A stretch of 46,065 nucleotides of DNA, from the NCBI GenBank assembly GCA_938008665.1, contig CALLKA010000051.1, positions 1 through 46,065 on the forward strand, in the 5' to 3' direction. Positions 10,501-17,648 of the stretch are shown in pieces. This stretch comes from an uncultured Bacteroidota bacterium (lineage in GTDB: Bacteria; Bacteroidota; Bacteroidia; Chitinophagales; Chitinophagaceae). Numbering within the stretch: position 1 is the first letter of the stretch; every line of letters starts with the position of its first letter. The notes under the pieces are model-generated. The model was given only the letters and a program-made list of their open reading frames with translations. It made no database searches and had not been told where the DNA came from. The translations under genes were made by a program, and so were the position numbers.

Positions 10501-10529
10501 AATACAAGAGCTGTTAAAATCCGCTTCAT
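7512..10529 (-). CDS. Double amidohydrolase: degenerate N-half, intact C-half
   Basis: A secreted 1005-aa protein with a signal peptide (MKRILTALVFLCTGIIAHAQ). It holds two amidohydrolase modules separated by a beta-rich segment (about 435-545, Thr/Ser/Lys-rich). The N-terminal module (about 35-430) has SFIDPLSDYG where the HxH should be. The C-terminal module (about 565-965) has IIDEHSH (H629 and H631), then a His in RFITCHSYVQPE, a His in NTFTHILEGYK and an Asp in VVINSDDAE, so its metal site looks complete. Cyclic-amide or peptide-like hydrolysis (imidazolonepropionase or prolidase type) is a family-level inference. The C-terminus is rich in His and Glu (CGDHEHEDHM). It is the first gene of a two-gene operon with the 440-aa paralogue. 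Confidence 0.88.
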   Translation of the reverse strand: MKRILTALVFLCTGIIAHAQESFPVNGVRDIRSGLYAFTNATIIQNENTKIEKGVLIIKMGKIVAVGANLTVPAEAIVIDCAGKFIYPSFIDPLSDYGVATPRRTLGGFNFGAPGQFISNKPGPYNWNQAVKPELNAVDVFTKDETTASTYRANGFGAVFTHLKDGLARGTGAVVTLATENNNQAVLKSKAASVYSFDKGTSTQSYPSSLMGSIAVLRQTYLDAKWYQTKPVSEGVNLSLEAWNNSQSIPQIFATDDKWNAVRADRIGDEFGVQYIIRGGDNGYQRIDEMAKTKASFILGVDFPIAMDVEDPNDARFVSLADMKHWELAPTNLAAYSKANIPFSITSSDMKDAKQFLANIKKAIQNGLSESKALEALTKTPANQLGVYDQVGSLETGKWANFIITTEPVFAANSKIIENWVQGNKYGVNENEWSSIAGKYKLTINKNGTTSDYTVEVKKDLSASIIGSDTIASKITVSESVIKLNFPSKKGRGADQIRLSGIISGNSWSGVGTDGSGSKTTWSASYTGAITATEARSDFRRPMDSARNYNSKITFPFVGYGNEVLPKQETILIKNATVWTNEKEGILQNTDVLLKAGKIAKIGKNLSDPTATIVDGTGKHLSAGIIDEHSHIAAMSINEGGQSVTSEARIADNLNPEDINIYRQLSGGVTSSHILHGSANTIGGQTQLIKLRWGANDEDLKFAGADPFIKFALGENVKRTTSQSNNRYPDTRMGVEEVLNDAFDRALDYQKGLKANPSARRDLELDALVEILNKKRFITCHSYVQPEITYALRIGDKYGFKFNTFTHILEGYKVADKMKAHGSSASTFSDWFMYKTEVQDAIAYNAAIMQKVGLNVVINSDDAEMARRLNQEAAKAIKYGGVSEEEAFKMVTLNPAKALHVADKVGSIKTGKDADVVLWTDNPLSIYAKVEKTIVDGIVYFDRTKDAEMSKKITAEKTRLIQKLLGEKRSGMPMGRPMPSFQTILTCGDHEHEDHMATIYENQNN

Positions 10530-10688
10530 ACGCGACTAATTTAGTTGTTTAAAAATTTCTCAAAAGATGAGTTTTAAAGCTACTAAAAACTTATTGTCTA
10601 AGCACAAAAAGTATCACTTTTTTGATAAGGGGTAATTTTATATCAATGGTATTTTTAATGTTTAGGAATGGGCGATATCAAACACGAA

Positions 10689-12557
10689 TTAACGTCCCAT
10701 AAAAACCATTAATATTTGTACATCACTTGGATTCACGCCACTAATGCGACTTGCCTGACCTAAGGTAATTGGCCTAATTTTTTTGAATTTTTGTCTTGCT
10801 TCTATAGAAATAGCAGCTATTTTATCGTAATCAAAATTGGTAGGAATTAATTTATTTTCAAGTGTTGCCATCCGCTCAACAATTTCTTTTTCCTTTTCGA
10901 TATAACGCTCGTATTTTATTTGTATTTCAGCTTGTTCTAAACATTCTGTATCAAATGCGATTACTTTATCTTTCAATAATTCATTATTGGATAAAATTTG
11001 TTGTAAGCTAATATTTGGTCGTAGTAAGAGTTTCGAGGCTTTTTGTTTTTCTGTAATAGTTGCAGAATCGATGTCAGTTAAAAATGCATTGATTGTTTCA
11101 GGCTCAATGGATTCGGTATTTAATACATTTTTAATTTCTGTAACTTGTTTCGTTTTTTCTTCTACACGACGCATGCGCTCCTCTTTTGCCAACCCAAGTT
11201 TATAGCTCATTTCGGTTAAGCGTAAGTCAGCATTATCTTGACGCAAGAGTGTTCTAAATTCGGCGCGTGAAGTAAACATACGATAAGGTTCTTCAGTACC
11301 TTTGCTAATGAGGTCATCAATTAACACCCCAATATAAGCTTCGCTTCTTTGTAGAATTAAAGGCGGTTGGTTATTAATTTTCAAATGAGCATTCATACCT
11401 GCCATGATACCTTGACATGCCGCTTCTTCGTATCCTGTTGTACCATTTATCTGTCCTGCGAAGTACAAGTTTTCTAATGCTTTGGTTTCAAGTGTATACG
11501 TAAGCTGTGTCGGTTGGAAATAATCATATTCAATGGCATAACCTGGTCGGAACATTCGGGCTTTTTCAAAGCCAGGAACCATACGAAGAGCTTCGTATTG
11601 TACCTCTTCAGGTAAGCTTGTGCTAAAGCCGTTTACATATATTTCAACTGTATTCCAGCCTTCAGGCTCCACAAATAGCTGATGTCGTTCCCGCTCTGCG
11701 AAGCGATTAATTTTATCTTCAATACTTGGACAGTATCTTGGACCTACACCTTCAATACGACCTTGATACATTGGACTACGATCAAAACCCGTTTTAAGCA
11801 TCTCGTGTACCCTTGCATCCGTATAAGTAATATGACATGAACGCTGATTCTCAGGTTTCACCTTTTCTATATTTAAATAGGAGAACCCAACCACCTCTTC
11901 ATCGCCCTTTTGTTCTTCCATTTTACTATAATCAAGGCTACGACCATCTACTCTTGGTGGCGTTCCCGTTTTAAGTCGATCTGATTCTAATCCAAAGGAC
12001 ACCAATTGTTCGGTGATACCTGTAGCAGCCTTTTCAGCTACTCGACCTCCGCCAATTTGTTTTTCACCGATATGCATGATCCCGTTTAAGAAAGTGCCAC
12101 TAGTAATAACAACTGCGTCTGCCTCTATTTTATGCCCCAAGCTAGTAATCACCCCACAAGCCTTATTGTTTTTAATAATCAGTTCGTTTACTGAATCCTG
12201 GTAAAAATCAACATTGGGTGTGTTTTCCAACATCTCACGCCATTTACTAGCAAATAAGTGTCTGTCATTCTGTGTTCTTGGACTCCACATGGCAGGACCC
12301 TTACTTTTATTCAACATTCTAAATTGAATCGTACTCAAGTCACTTACAATGCCACTATATCCACCCAAGGCATCTATTTCCCTTATAATTTGTCCCTTGG
12401 CAATTCCGCCCATAGCAGGATTACAACTCATTTGGGCAATGGTTTGCATGTTCATGGTCACCAATAAAACCTTGGAGCCCATATTGGCCGCCGCCGCCGC
12501 TGCTTCACAACCTGCATGGCCGGCACCTACTACTATGACATTGTATTTTGGAAACAT
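10689..12557 (-). CDS. mnmG: tRNA uridine-5-carboxymethylaminomethyl modification enzyme MnmG
   Basis: Together with MnmE it installs the carboxymethylaminomethyl group on wobble uridine 34 of certain tRNAs, using FAD, NADH and methylene-tetrahydrofolate. The 622-aa protein begins with the FAD Rossmann motif GAGHAGCEAA (residues 11-20). It also has PAMGGIAKGQIIREIDALGG, LKTGTPPRVDGRSLDYS and the NGTTGYEEAACQG stretch, all typical of MnmG/GidA, and a C-terminal GidA-associated helical domain ending in RISGVNPSDVQILMVFMGR. ATG 12557 (MFPKYNVIVVGAGHAG) is chosen over an upstream TTG at 12602. The region upstream holds two parS-like repeats; mnmG lies near the parS/origin region in many bacteria. 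Confidence 0.97.
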   Translation of the reverse strand: MFPKYNVIVVGAGHAGCEAAAAAANMGSKVLLVTMNMQTIAQMSCNPAMGGIAKGQIIREIDALGGYSGIVSDLSTIQFRMLNKSKGPAMWSPRTQNDRHLFASKWREMLENTPNVDFYQDSVNELIIKNNKACGVITSLGHKIEADAVVITSGTFLNGIMHIGEKQIGGGRVAEKAATGITEQLVSFGLESDRLKTGTPPRVDGRSLDYSKMEEQKGDEEVVGFSYLNIEKVKPENQRSCHITYTDARVHEMLKTGFDRSPMYQGRIEGVGPRYCPSIEDKINRFAERERHQLFVEPEGWNTVEIYVNGFSTSLPEEVQYEALRMVPGFEKARMFRPGYAIEYDYFQPTQLTYTLETKALENLYFAGQINGTTGYEEAACQGIMAGMNAHLKINNQPPLILQRSEAYIGVLIDDLISKGTEEPYRMFTSRAEFRTLLRQDNADLRLTEMSYKLGLAKEERMRRVEEKTKQVTEIKNVLNTESIEPETINAFLTDIDSATITEKQKASKLLLRPNISLQQILSNNELLKDKVIAFDTECLEQAEIQIKYERYIEKEKEIVERMATLENKLIPTNFDYDKIAAISIEARQKFKKIRPITLGQASRISGVNPSDVQILMVFMGR

Positions 12558-12644
12558 ATAAGGGTGCAAAGATAAGCCTGTATTGTATACCAAGCAATTC
12601 AATTAAACTTAAATTCTGTTATTATTAAGCGATATTTAGAAAAC

Positions 12645-12658
12645 GTTCCATGTGGAAC
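12645..12658. repeat. parS-like near-palindrome, copy 1
   Basis: GTTCCATGTGGAAC is one base away from the perfect palindrome GTTCCACGTGGAAC, the core of classical ParB-binding parS sites such as those of Pseudomonas. The same core plus CTTTT recurs 80 bp away, giving a shared 19-base stretch. A ParB-binding role is inference; the element could also form a short hairpin with loop ATGT. Confidence 0.5.
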
Positions 12659-12724
12659 CTTTTATATACCCAGAGTGAAATTTATTTAAGTGACTCTATG
12701 AAAACCGTATTTTCCATTAGGAAG

Positions 12725-12738
12725 GTTCCATGTGGAAC
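12725..12738. repeat. parS-like near-palindrome, copy 2
   Basis: Second exact copy of the 14-base core, again followed by CTTTT. Here the arms extend to AGGTTCC / GGAACCT, a 7-bp stem followed by TTTT in the plus direction. No plus-strand gene lies upstream that would need a terminator, which favours a protein-binding role. It lies 20 bp beyond the end of ybeY, in the ybeY-mnmG gap. Confidence 0.5.
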
Positions 12739-12757
12739 CTTTTTGGTTCGTCTGGTC

Positions 12758-13195
12758 CTAGGAAATAGATTTTAGATAAGATTTCAGCCATTTATTCTCC
12801 TGAGCGCGCATTTCTTTGGCGTCGGAAGGCTTTTTATCTTTGTAACCACAAAAATGTAGGGCCCCGTGAAATATCACCCTTAATAATTCTTCAGTATAGC
12901 TGGCCTTGTGGGTTTTTGCATTGTCTTTCACGCGATCAACGCTTATATAAATCTCCCCTATGAGGGTTCCCCTTGTTTCAGATAGGTCAAAACTGATAAT
13001 ATCAGTGAAATAATCGTGGTTCAAGAAGGACTTATTGATATTAAGAAGGAATTTGTCGGAACAGAAAACATATTGAAGGGTTTCAATGGCAATCCCCTCT
13101 TTTTTCAAACCCTTTTCAATAAACGCCTTTAACGCAAGACGATTGGTAAGTGTTGTGTTTTTATCAGCCGTATTAAATGAAATGGGTATGCGCAT
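12758..13195 (-). CDS. ybeY: Endoribonuclease YbeY (rRNA maturation factor)
   Basis: A metal-dependent RNase involved in 16S rRNA 3'-end maturation and ribosome quality control. The 145-aa size fits the family. The zinc motif is normally HGxLHLxGxDH. Here it reads HGALHFCGYKDKK, with H110 and H114 kept but D120 in place of the third histidine. I recall similar GYKDK forms from other Bacteroidota, so this is probably a lineage variant and not a defect. SFDLSETRGTLIGEIYIS is the family's central signature. ATG 13195 (MRIPISFN) is natural. It lies upstream of mnmG on the same strand, separated by 200 bp with the parS-like pair. Confidence 0.93.
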   Translation of the reverse strand: MRIPISFNTADKNTTLTNRLALKAFIEKGLKKEGIAIETLQYVFCSDKFLLNINKSFLNHDYFTDIISFDLSETRGTLIGEIYISVDRVKDNAKTHKASYTEELLRVIFHGALHFCGYKDKKPSDAKEMRAQENKWLKSYLKSIS

Positions 13196-13250
13196 AATAT
13201 ATTGTTATTCAATGCTCCAAATTTCGTAACTATTTATGTAAAACAGCAAC

Positions 13251-13258
13251 TATCTTTG
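13251..13258 (+). promoter_or_regulatory. -7 promoter box for feoA-nadD
   Basis: TATCTTTG matches TAnnTTTG exactly and ends 10 bases before the feoA ATG, implying a very short leader. No convincing -33 element is seen. Confidence 0.5.
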
Positions 13259-13268
13259 TATTAATATT

Positions 13269-13499
13269 ATGAGGAAGCTATCTGAATTAAAAATTGGGGA
13301 GTCGGGCGTAATCCATTCCTTCGAAAATGATGATATATTTTTGAAGCTAATGGAAATGGGCTGTATACCTGGAGAATTAATTATCGTTGAACAAATTGCA
13401 CCCCTGGGTGATCCTATATCAATATCGGTGGCAGGATATCAATTAAGCCTAAGAATTAATGAGGCAGATAGTATTTTTATAGCCCCAAAATCAATGTAA
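13269..13499 (+). CDS. FeoA-domain protein
   Basis: A 76-aa small beta-barrel (SH3-like) protein. In other bacteria FeoA is a cytoplasmic partner of the ferrous iron transporter FeoB. The fold is recognised from KLSELKIGESGVIHSF at the start, LKLMEMGCIPGELIIVEQ in the middle and the GDPISISVAGYQLSLRINEA stretch, all typical FeoA features. No feoB is adjacent here; the neighbour is nadD, 27 bp downstream in the same direction and likely co-transcribed. Stand-alone FeoA proteins exist, so an iron role is likely but not shown by context. Confidence 0.88.
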   Translation: MRKLSELKIGESGVIHSFENDDIFLKLMEMGCIPGELIIVEQIAPLGDPISISVAGYQLSLRINEADSIFIAPKSM

Positions 13500-13526
13500 A
13501 TAATTGATAATCAACTAATTAAGCAA

Positions 13527-14099
13527 ATGAAGATCGGTTTATTTTTTGGCTCATTCAATCCCGTTCATAACGGCCATTTAATGGTGGCTAGTTATGTTGC
13601 CAATCATTCCGACATGAATCAGGTGTGGTTAGTAGTTTCACCTCAAAATCCTTTAAAGCCACAGGGAAGCTTGTTAAATGAATATGATCGACTCCATTTG
13701 ACCAAGCTAGCCATTGAAGACGATACCCAATTAAAAGTGTCTGATATTGAGTTTTCTCTGCCAAAGCCTTCTTACACCATTGATACACTTACTTATTTAC
13801 AAGAAAAATATCCGCAACATGAATTTTCTGTAATCATGGGCGCAGATAGTTTTCAAAACTTACCCAAGTGGAAAAATTTTGAAACACTGGTAAAAAATTA
13901 TCAATTCATTGTTTATCGTCGAGATGGTTTTGATATCACCAATGATTATGGTGCACGCGTTGAAATATTAGATGCACCATTGTTGCAATTATCTGCAACA
14001 CTAATTCGTAACAATCGCAAAGACGGAATAACGATTCGTTATTTGGTTCCAGAAAAAGTACGCGAAGAAATTGAGCGGAGTAATTACTTTAAAGATTAA
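13527..14099 (+). CDS. nadD: Nicotinate-nucleotide adenylyltransferase
   Basis: Transfers AMP from ATP to nicotinate mononucleotide to form deamido-NAD in NAD biosynthesis. The 190-aa protein has the nucleotidyltransferase signature GLFFGSFNPVHNGH (HxGH at 14-17), VVSPQNPLKP, the FSVIMGADSFQNLPKWKNF block typical of NadD, and near the end SATLIRNNRK, which is the SxTxxR ATP-binding motif. It follows feoA at 27 bp and ends before a shared bidirectional terminator facing rho. The length and motifs are normal. Confidence 0.96.
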   Translation: MKIGLFFGSFNPVHNGHLMVASYVANHSDMNQVWLVVSPQNPLKPQGSLLNEYDRLHLTKLAIEDDTQLKVSDIEFSLPKPSYTIDTLTYLQEKYPQHEFSVIMGADSFQNLPKWKNFETLVKNYQFIVYRRDGFDITNDYGARVEILDAPLLQLSATLIRNNRKDGITIRYLVPEKVREEIERSNYFKD

Positions 14100-14133
14100 T
14101 TCGCGATAGCGACTGGCGTGAAAAATATAAATA

Positions 14134-14166
14134 AAAAAACCTCCCAGTTTATGCCGGGAGGTTTTT
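14134..14166. terminator. Bidirectional terminator between nadD and rho
   Basis: Stem CCTCCC / GGGAGG (14140-14145 and 14156-14161), flanked by an A-run on the left and a T-run on the right, extends to about 11 bp and has a 10-base loop. It can end transcripts from nadD (plus) and rho (minus), which converge here. Confidence 0.9.
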
Positions 14167-14170
14167 GTTG

Positions 14171-14187
14171 GCGCGGCGTAGCCGCGC
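14171..14187. repeat. GC-rich perfect inverted repeat
   Basis: GCGCGGC-GTA-GCCGCGC is a perfect 7-bp inverted repeat with a 3-base centre, made only of G and C in its arms, in an otherwise AT-rich sequence. It lies between the bidirectional terminator and the rho stop codon. A second small inverted repeat, TCGC-GATA-GCGA, lies at 14101-14112 just after nadD. They resemble short palindromic dispersed repeats, but a single window cannot show dispersion. Confidence 0.6.
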
Positions 14188-14198
14188 GTAAATTCTTA

Positions 14199-15701
14199 TT
14201 ATCTATTCATGCTTGCCAAAAACTCTTCATTGTCTTTGGTGCCACGCATTCTTTTTAATAATTCATTCATCGCTTCATCATTATTCATATCATTGATAAA
14301 TAATCTTAGGATATTCATTCTTCCTAATACTTCTTTATCTAATAATAAATCATCACGACGCGTACTAGAACCCACCAAATCAATCGCTGGGAAAATACGC
14401 TTGTTTGCTAAGCGACGATCTAAAACTAATTCCATGTTACCAGTTCCCTTGAATTCTTCAAAGATAACCTCGTCCATTTTAGAACCTGTTTCAATTAATG
14501 CAGTTGCTAATATAGTAAGTGAACCACCGTTTTCAATTTTACGTGCTGCACCAAAAAATTGTTTGGGGCGCAACAACGCAGTTGCTTCAACACCACCGGA
14601 TAATACTTTACCAGAACTTGGTGCGACTGTATTGTGTGCACGCGCTAAACGTGTAATAGAATCAAGTAATATCACCACATCATGACCACACTCAACCAAT
14701 CGTTTTGCTTTTTGTAAAGCCATGGAGGAAACCTTAACATGTTTGTCTGCGGGTTCATCAAACGTACTCGCGATAACCTCACCTTTTACAGAACGCTCCA
14801 CATCCGTTACCTCTTCCGGTCTTTCATCAACCAATAAAATAATTAAGTAACATTCAGGATGATTCGCTGCAATCGCATTCGCCACTTCTTTTAACAACAT
14901 GGTTTTACCCACTTTTGGTTGTGCAACAATCAATCCTCTTTGTCCTTTACCAATAGGCGTAAATAAATCCATGATACGCGTACTATAATTATTCGCAGCC
15001 GTATATAAATTTAATTTTTGATAAGGGAAGATCGGCGTTAAATAATCAAATGGAATACGATCCCGAATTTCATCTGGATTTTTTCCATTCACTTGATGCA
15101 CTTTGGTCAAAGCAAAATATTTTTCACCCTCGCGCGGAACACGAACCGTTCCGTGCACCGTATCGCCCACTTTTAATCCAAATAATTTTATTTGAGAAGG
15201 AGAAACGTATACATCATCGGGAGAAGACAAATAGTTGTAATCTGAAGATCGTAGAAAGCCAAAATTGTCAGGCATAATTTCCAAAACACCCTCGGTTTCA
15301 ATTACGCCATCAAACTCAACATTAAATACCGGCTCTTTTTTGGGTTGCGGGTAGCGTTGGGCAGGATGGTTCGGGCCATTTTGACCACCGCCATTAGTTG
15401 GTGCACTTTGTCCAGATTGAGAAGAGGGATTGGTTTGACCAGATTGCTCGTTGCTTTCGGGTGCAGATGGCGCTTGAGCAGGTGCTTGAGCACTTGCCGC
15501 ACTTTCGTCGCCAAATAAGGCTTGCGCTATTTTTGAAGCTTTGTCATCCTCGCTATTGTCTTTAACGGTCTCCGCTTTTTTAGCAGGAACAGCTTTTTTG
15601 GGAGCGGTCTTTTTTTCGGAACTAGCAGCTGGAGCAGCTTTTGCGGCTGGGGTGGCAACAACTTTGCGCCCCCTTTTTGGTTTGTCGTCTTTTTCTTGCA
15701 C
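14199..15701 (-). CDS. rho: Transcription termination factor Rho, without Rho_N domain
   Basis: Hexameric RNA-dependent ATPase that ends transcription. The 500-aa protein has a low-complexity, Lys/Ala/Pro- then Gln/Ser/Gly-rich N-terminus (1-125), the cold-shock-like RNA-binding domain (about 133-200, with DNFGFLR), and the RecA-like motor with Walker A QPKVGKT (261-267), DERPEEVTD, Walker B VILLDSITRLARAHN and the R-loop LSGGVEA. Bacteroidota Rho proteins usually begin with a Rho_N helical domain ahead of a basic RGRK stretch. Here the frame opens at GTG 15701 (MQEKDDKPKRGRK) and an in-frame TAA lies 7 codons upstream; no ATG is available. The N-terminal domain is therefore missing, or a sequencing or annotation issue hides it. 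The upstream minus-strand frames show no Rho_N remnant. Confidence 0.95.
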   Translation of the reverse strand: MQEKDDKPKRGRKVVATPAAKAAPAASSEKKTAPKKAVPAKKAETVKDNSEDDKASKIAQALFGDESAASAQAPAQAPSAPESNEQSGQTNPSSQSGQSAPTNGGGQNGPNHPAQRYPQPKKEPVFNVEFDGVIETEGVLEIMPDNFGFLRSSDYNYLSSPDDVYVSPSQIKLFGLKVGDTVHGTVRVPREGEKYFALTKVHQVNGKNPDEIRDRIPFDYLTPIFPYQKLNLYTAANNYSTRIMDLFTPIGKGQRGLIVAQPKVGKTMLLKEVANAIAANHPECYLIILLVDERPEEVTDVERSVKGEVIASTFDEPADKHVKVSSMALQKAKRLVECGHDVVILLDSITRLARAHNTVAPSSGKVLSGGVEATALLRPKQFFGAARKIENGGSLTILATALIETGSKMDEVIFEEFKGTGNMELVLDRRLANKRIFPAIDLVGSSTRRDDLLLDKEVLGRMNILRLFINDMNNDEAMNELLKRMRGTKDNEEFLASMNR

Positions 15702-15946
15702 TGTGTAACTATGGTTTATTTAAAAATCGAATCAAGAGCTGGGATAATTTGAGAACTTTTTTTGAAATGTTGGTCTTAATAATAGTGACCAAAAAATTGA
15801 ATAAGGGAAATTTGTGTAGCAAGCCAATAATAATAAACGAATGCTTTGGCGCGTTGCTACTGCAATGTTAAGCAGATTTTTAACAAAAAAACAATTTTTT
15901 ATGTGTTTTTATGTCTAAAACGGGTCAATTCGCCATTGAAACGGAT

Positions 15947-15954
15947 TATCTTTG
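15947..15954 (+). promoter_or_regulatory. -7 promoter box for asnS
   Basis: TATCTTTG matches TAnnTTTG exactly, with ATG 15973 starting 19 bases after its end. The alternative TTG start at 15952 falls inside this box and is rejected for that reason. No clear -33 element. Confidence 0.55.
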
Positions 15955-15972
15955 CCATTCGAAAATACAAAT

Positions 15973-17421
15973 ATGTTCAACCAACGAATTAAAATTAAGC
16001 AATTGTTATCGGGTACCGCAACGGGCACCGAAGTGGTGGTGATGGGATGGGTACGCACTTTTAGAAATAACCAGTTCATTGCTTTAAATGATGGTAGTAC
16101 CAATGCCAACATCCAAATCGTTGCTTCCTTGGGTGAATTTGACGACGCTATCTTAAAAAGAATCACCACCGGTGCGTCATTAAAAATTACCGGAACCGTG
16201 GTTGAAAGTTTGGGTAAGGGTCAAACGGTAGAAGTAAAAGCAACCAGCATAGAAATATTAGGAGATAGCGACGCAGAAAAATATCCTTTACAACCAAAAA
16301 AACATTCCCTTGAATTTTTAAGAGAAAAAGCGCATCTGCGTTTTAGAACCAATACATTTGGATCTGTTTTTAGAATTAGACATTCACTTGCATTTGCAGT
16401 ACATCAGTTTTTTAATGATCGCGGATTTTTATATTTACATACACCCATTATTACAAGTTCGGATGCAGAGGGTGCGGGAGAAATGTTTCGCGTAACCACA
16501 CTTCCATTGGAGGGGGCACCTAAAAATGATGCTGGTGAAATTGATTTTACACAGGACTTTTTTGGTAAGAGTACTAACTTAACAGTGAGTGGTCAACTAG
16601 AAGGAGAGCTAGGCGCCATGGCGTTTTCAGACATTTACACTTTTGGCCCCACCTTCCGTGCTGAAAATTCAAACACCACCAGACACTTAGCAGAGTTTTG
16701 GATGATTGAACCCGAGGTTGCTTTTAATGATTTAGAAGACAACATGAACTTGGCTGAAGATTTCATTAAGCATTTAATTGCTTATGTGATGAAAAACAAT
16801 ATCGATGATTTACAATTTTTAGATACGCGTTTGGCAGAGGAAGAAAAACAATTACCGACGGAAAAAAGAAGTGGACTTGGATTAATTGAAAAATTAAAAT
16901 TTGTTGTTGAAAACGGATTTGAAAGAATTACTTATACGGAAGCGATTGAAATTTTATTAAACAGCACGCACTACAAAAAAAAGAAATTCACTTACGATAT
17001 TAAATGGGGAATTGATTTACAAAGTGAACATGAAAGATACTTGGTGGAGCAGCATTTTAAAAAACCAGTGATTGTTACAGGATATCCTGCTGCAATTAAA
17101 GCTTTTTATATGCGTATGAATGATGGATGTGAACCAGGCAAGGAAACGGTAGCGGCCATGGATATTTTGGCGCCGGGCATTGGTGAGATTGTGGGTGGAT
17201 CCCAAAGAGAAGAGCGTTTAGAAAAACTAGAGGCCAGAATGAACGCCATGCATATACCATTACAGGAGATGAGCTATTACCTAGATACAAGAAGATTTGG
17301 TTCTGTGCCCCATGCAGGCTTTGGCCTAGGATTTGAAAGAATGGTACAGTTTGTAACCGGAATGACAAATATTCGAGACGTAATTCCGTTCGCAAGAACC
17401 CCTAAAAACTGTGAGTACTAA
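15973..17421 (+). CDS. asnS: Asparaginyl-tRNA synthetase
   Basis: Charges tRNA-Asn with asparagine. The 482-aa protein has an N-terminal OB-fold anticodon-binding domain (about 1-110, VVMGWVRTFRNNQFIALNDGS) and a class II catalytic domain. Motif 2 is in FGPTFRAENSNTTRHLAEFWMIEPE and motif 3 is GFGLGFERMVQFVTG near the end. The RAENSNTTRHLAEFW form, with Asn-specific features and no bacterial AspRS insertion, separates it from AspRS. ATG 15973 (MFNQRIKIK) is chosen on family length and the promoter just upstream. It is divergent from rho and is followed by tRNA-Phe. Confidence 0.96.
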   Translation: MFNQRIKIKQLLSGTATGTEVVVMGWVRTFRNNQFIALNDGSTNANIQIVASLGEFDDAILKRITTGASLKITGTVVESLGKGQTVEVKATSIEILGDSDAEKYPLQPKKHSLEFLREKAHLRFRTNTFGSVFRIRHSLAFAVHQFFNDRGFLYLHTPIITSSDAEGAGEMFRVTTLPLEGAPKNDAGEIDFTQDFFGKSTNLTVSGQLEGELGAMAFSDIYTFGPTFRAENSNTTRHLAEFWMIEPEVAFNDLEDNMNLAEDFIKHLIAYVMKNNIDDLQFLDTRLAEEEKQLPTEKRSGLGLIEKLKFVVENGFERITYTEAIEILLNSTHYKKKKFTYDIKWGIDLQSEHERYLVEQHFKKPVIVTGYPAAIKAFYMRMNDGCEPGKETVAAMDILAPGIGEIVGGSQREERLEKLEARMNAMHIPLQEMSYYLDTRRFGSVPHAGFGLGFERMVQFVTGMTNIRDVIPFARTPKNCEY

Positions 17422-17448
17422 TATATTAGGCATAATGTGGGCTTGGTT

Positions 17449-17480
17449 TTTTGAATTATAAGATTCCCTGCCTATATTTG
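17449..17480 (+). promoter_or_regulatory. Consensus Bacteroidota promoter of tRNA-Phe
   Basis: TTTTG at 17449-17453, a 19-base spacer and TATATTTG at 17473-17480 match the Bacteroidota primary sigma consensus (TTTG, 17-23 bases, TAnnTTTG) at both boxes. This is the best promoter in the window and it lies 43 bases before the mature tRNA. Confidence 0.85.
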
Positions 17481-17523
17481 CGACCCAATCGTTGAAAAGC
17501 GAGCGGGTGGATGAAAAAAGGAT

Positions 17524-17596
17524 GGCGCTGTAGCTCAGTTGGTAGAGCAAAGGACTGAAAATCCTTGTGTCCCCGGTTCGAGCCCGGGTGGTGCCA
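17524..17596 (+). tRNA. tRNA-Phe (GAA)
   Basis: A 73-base cloverleaf. The acceptor arm is GGCGCTG / TGGTGCC with G-T wobbles, the D-arm is AGCTCAGTTGGTAGAGC, the anticodon stem is AAGGA / TCCTT with loop CTGAAAA (anticodon GAA), and the T-arm is CCCGGTTCGAGCCCGGG-like. The discriminator base is A and CCA is not encoded. It has its own consensus promoter and terminator. Confidence 0.96.
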
Positions 17597-17600
17597 CACG

Positions 17601-17629
17601 GCCCTCAACGTAAGTTGAGGGCTTTTTAA
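17601..17629 (+). terminator. Terminator of tRNA-Phe
   Basis: A perfect 9-bp stem GCCCTCAAC / GTTGAGGGC with loop GTAA is followed by TTTTTAA. It starts 5 bases after the tRNA and ends 20 bases before the next start codon, so the GH43-like gene either has a promoter overlapping this hairpin or depends on read-through. Confidence 0.92.
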
Positions 17630-17648
17630 TTTTCAAATTCCAATCATT

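Noticed and set aside
10606..10622. AT-only hairpin AAAAAGT-ATC-ACTTTTT after mnmG
   Set aside because: Weak A/T stem, likely by chance in AT-rich DNA; not called a terminator.
12558..12602. TTG start extending mnmG by 15 residues
   Set aside because: The extension precedes the FAD-binding strand found at the very start of MnmG proteins; ATG 12557 is standard.
12645..12738. Reading the two near-palindromes as plain terminators
   Set aside because: No plus-strand gene precedes them and the minus direction has no T-run; the identical core at two sites fits a protein-binding site better. Not fully excluded.
15641..15871. Plus-strand 76-aa frame overlapping the rho start
   Set aside because: Antisense to rho and its leader; no family features, no promoter box and low-quality composition.
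15702..15950. Hidden Rho_N domain upstream of rho in another frame
   Set aside because: The three minus-strand frames have early stops and show no Rho_N-like sequence.
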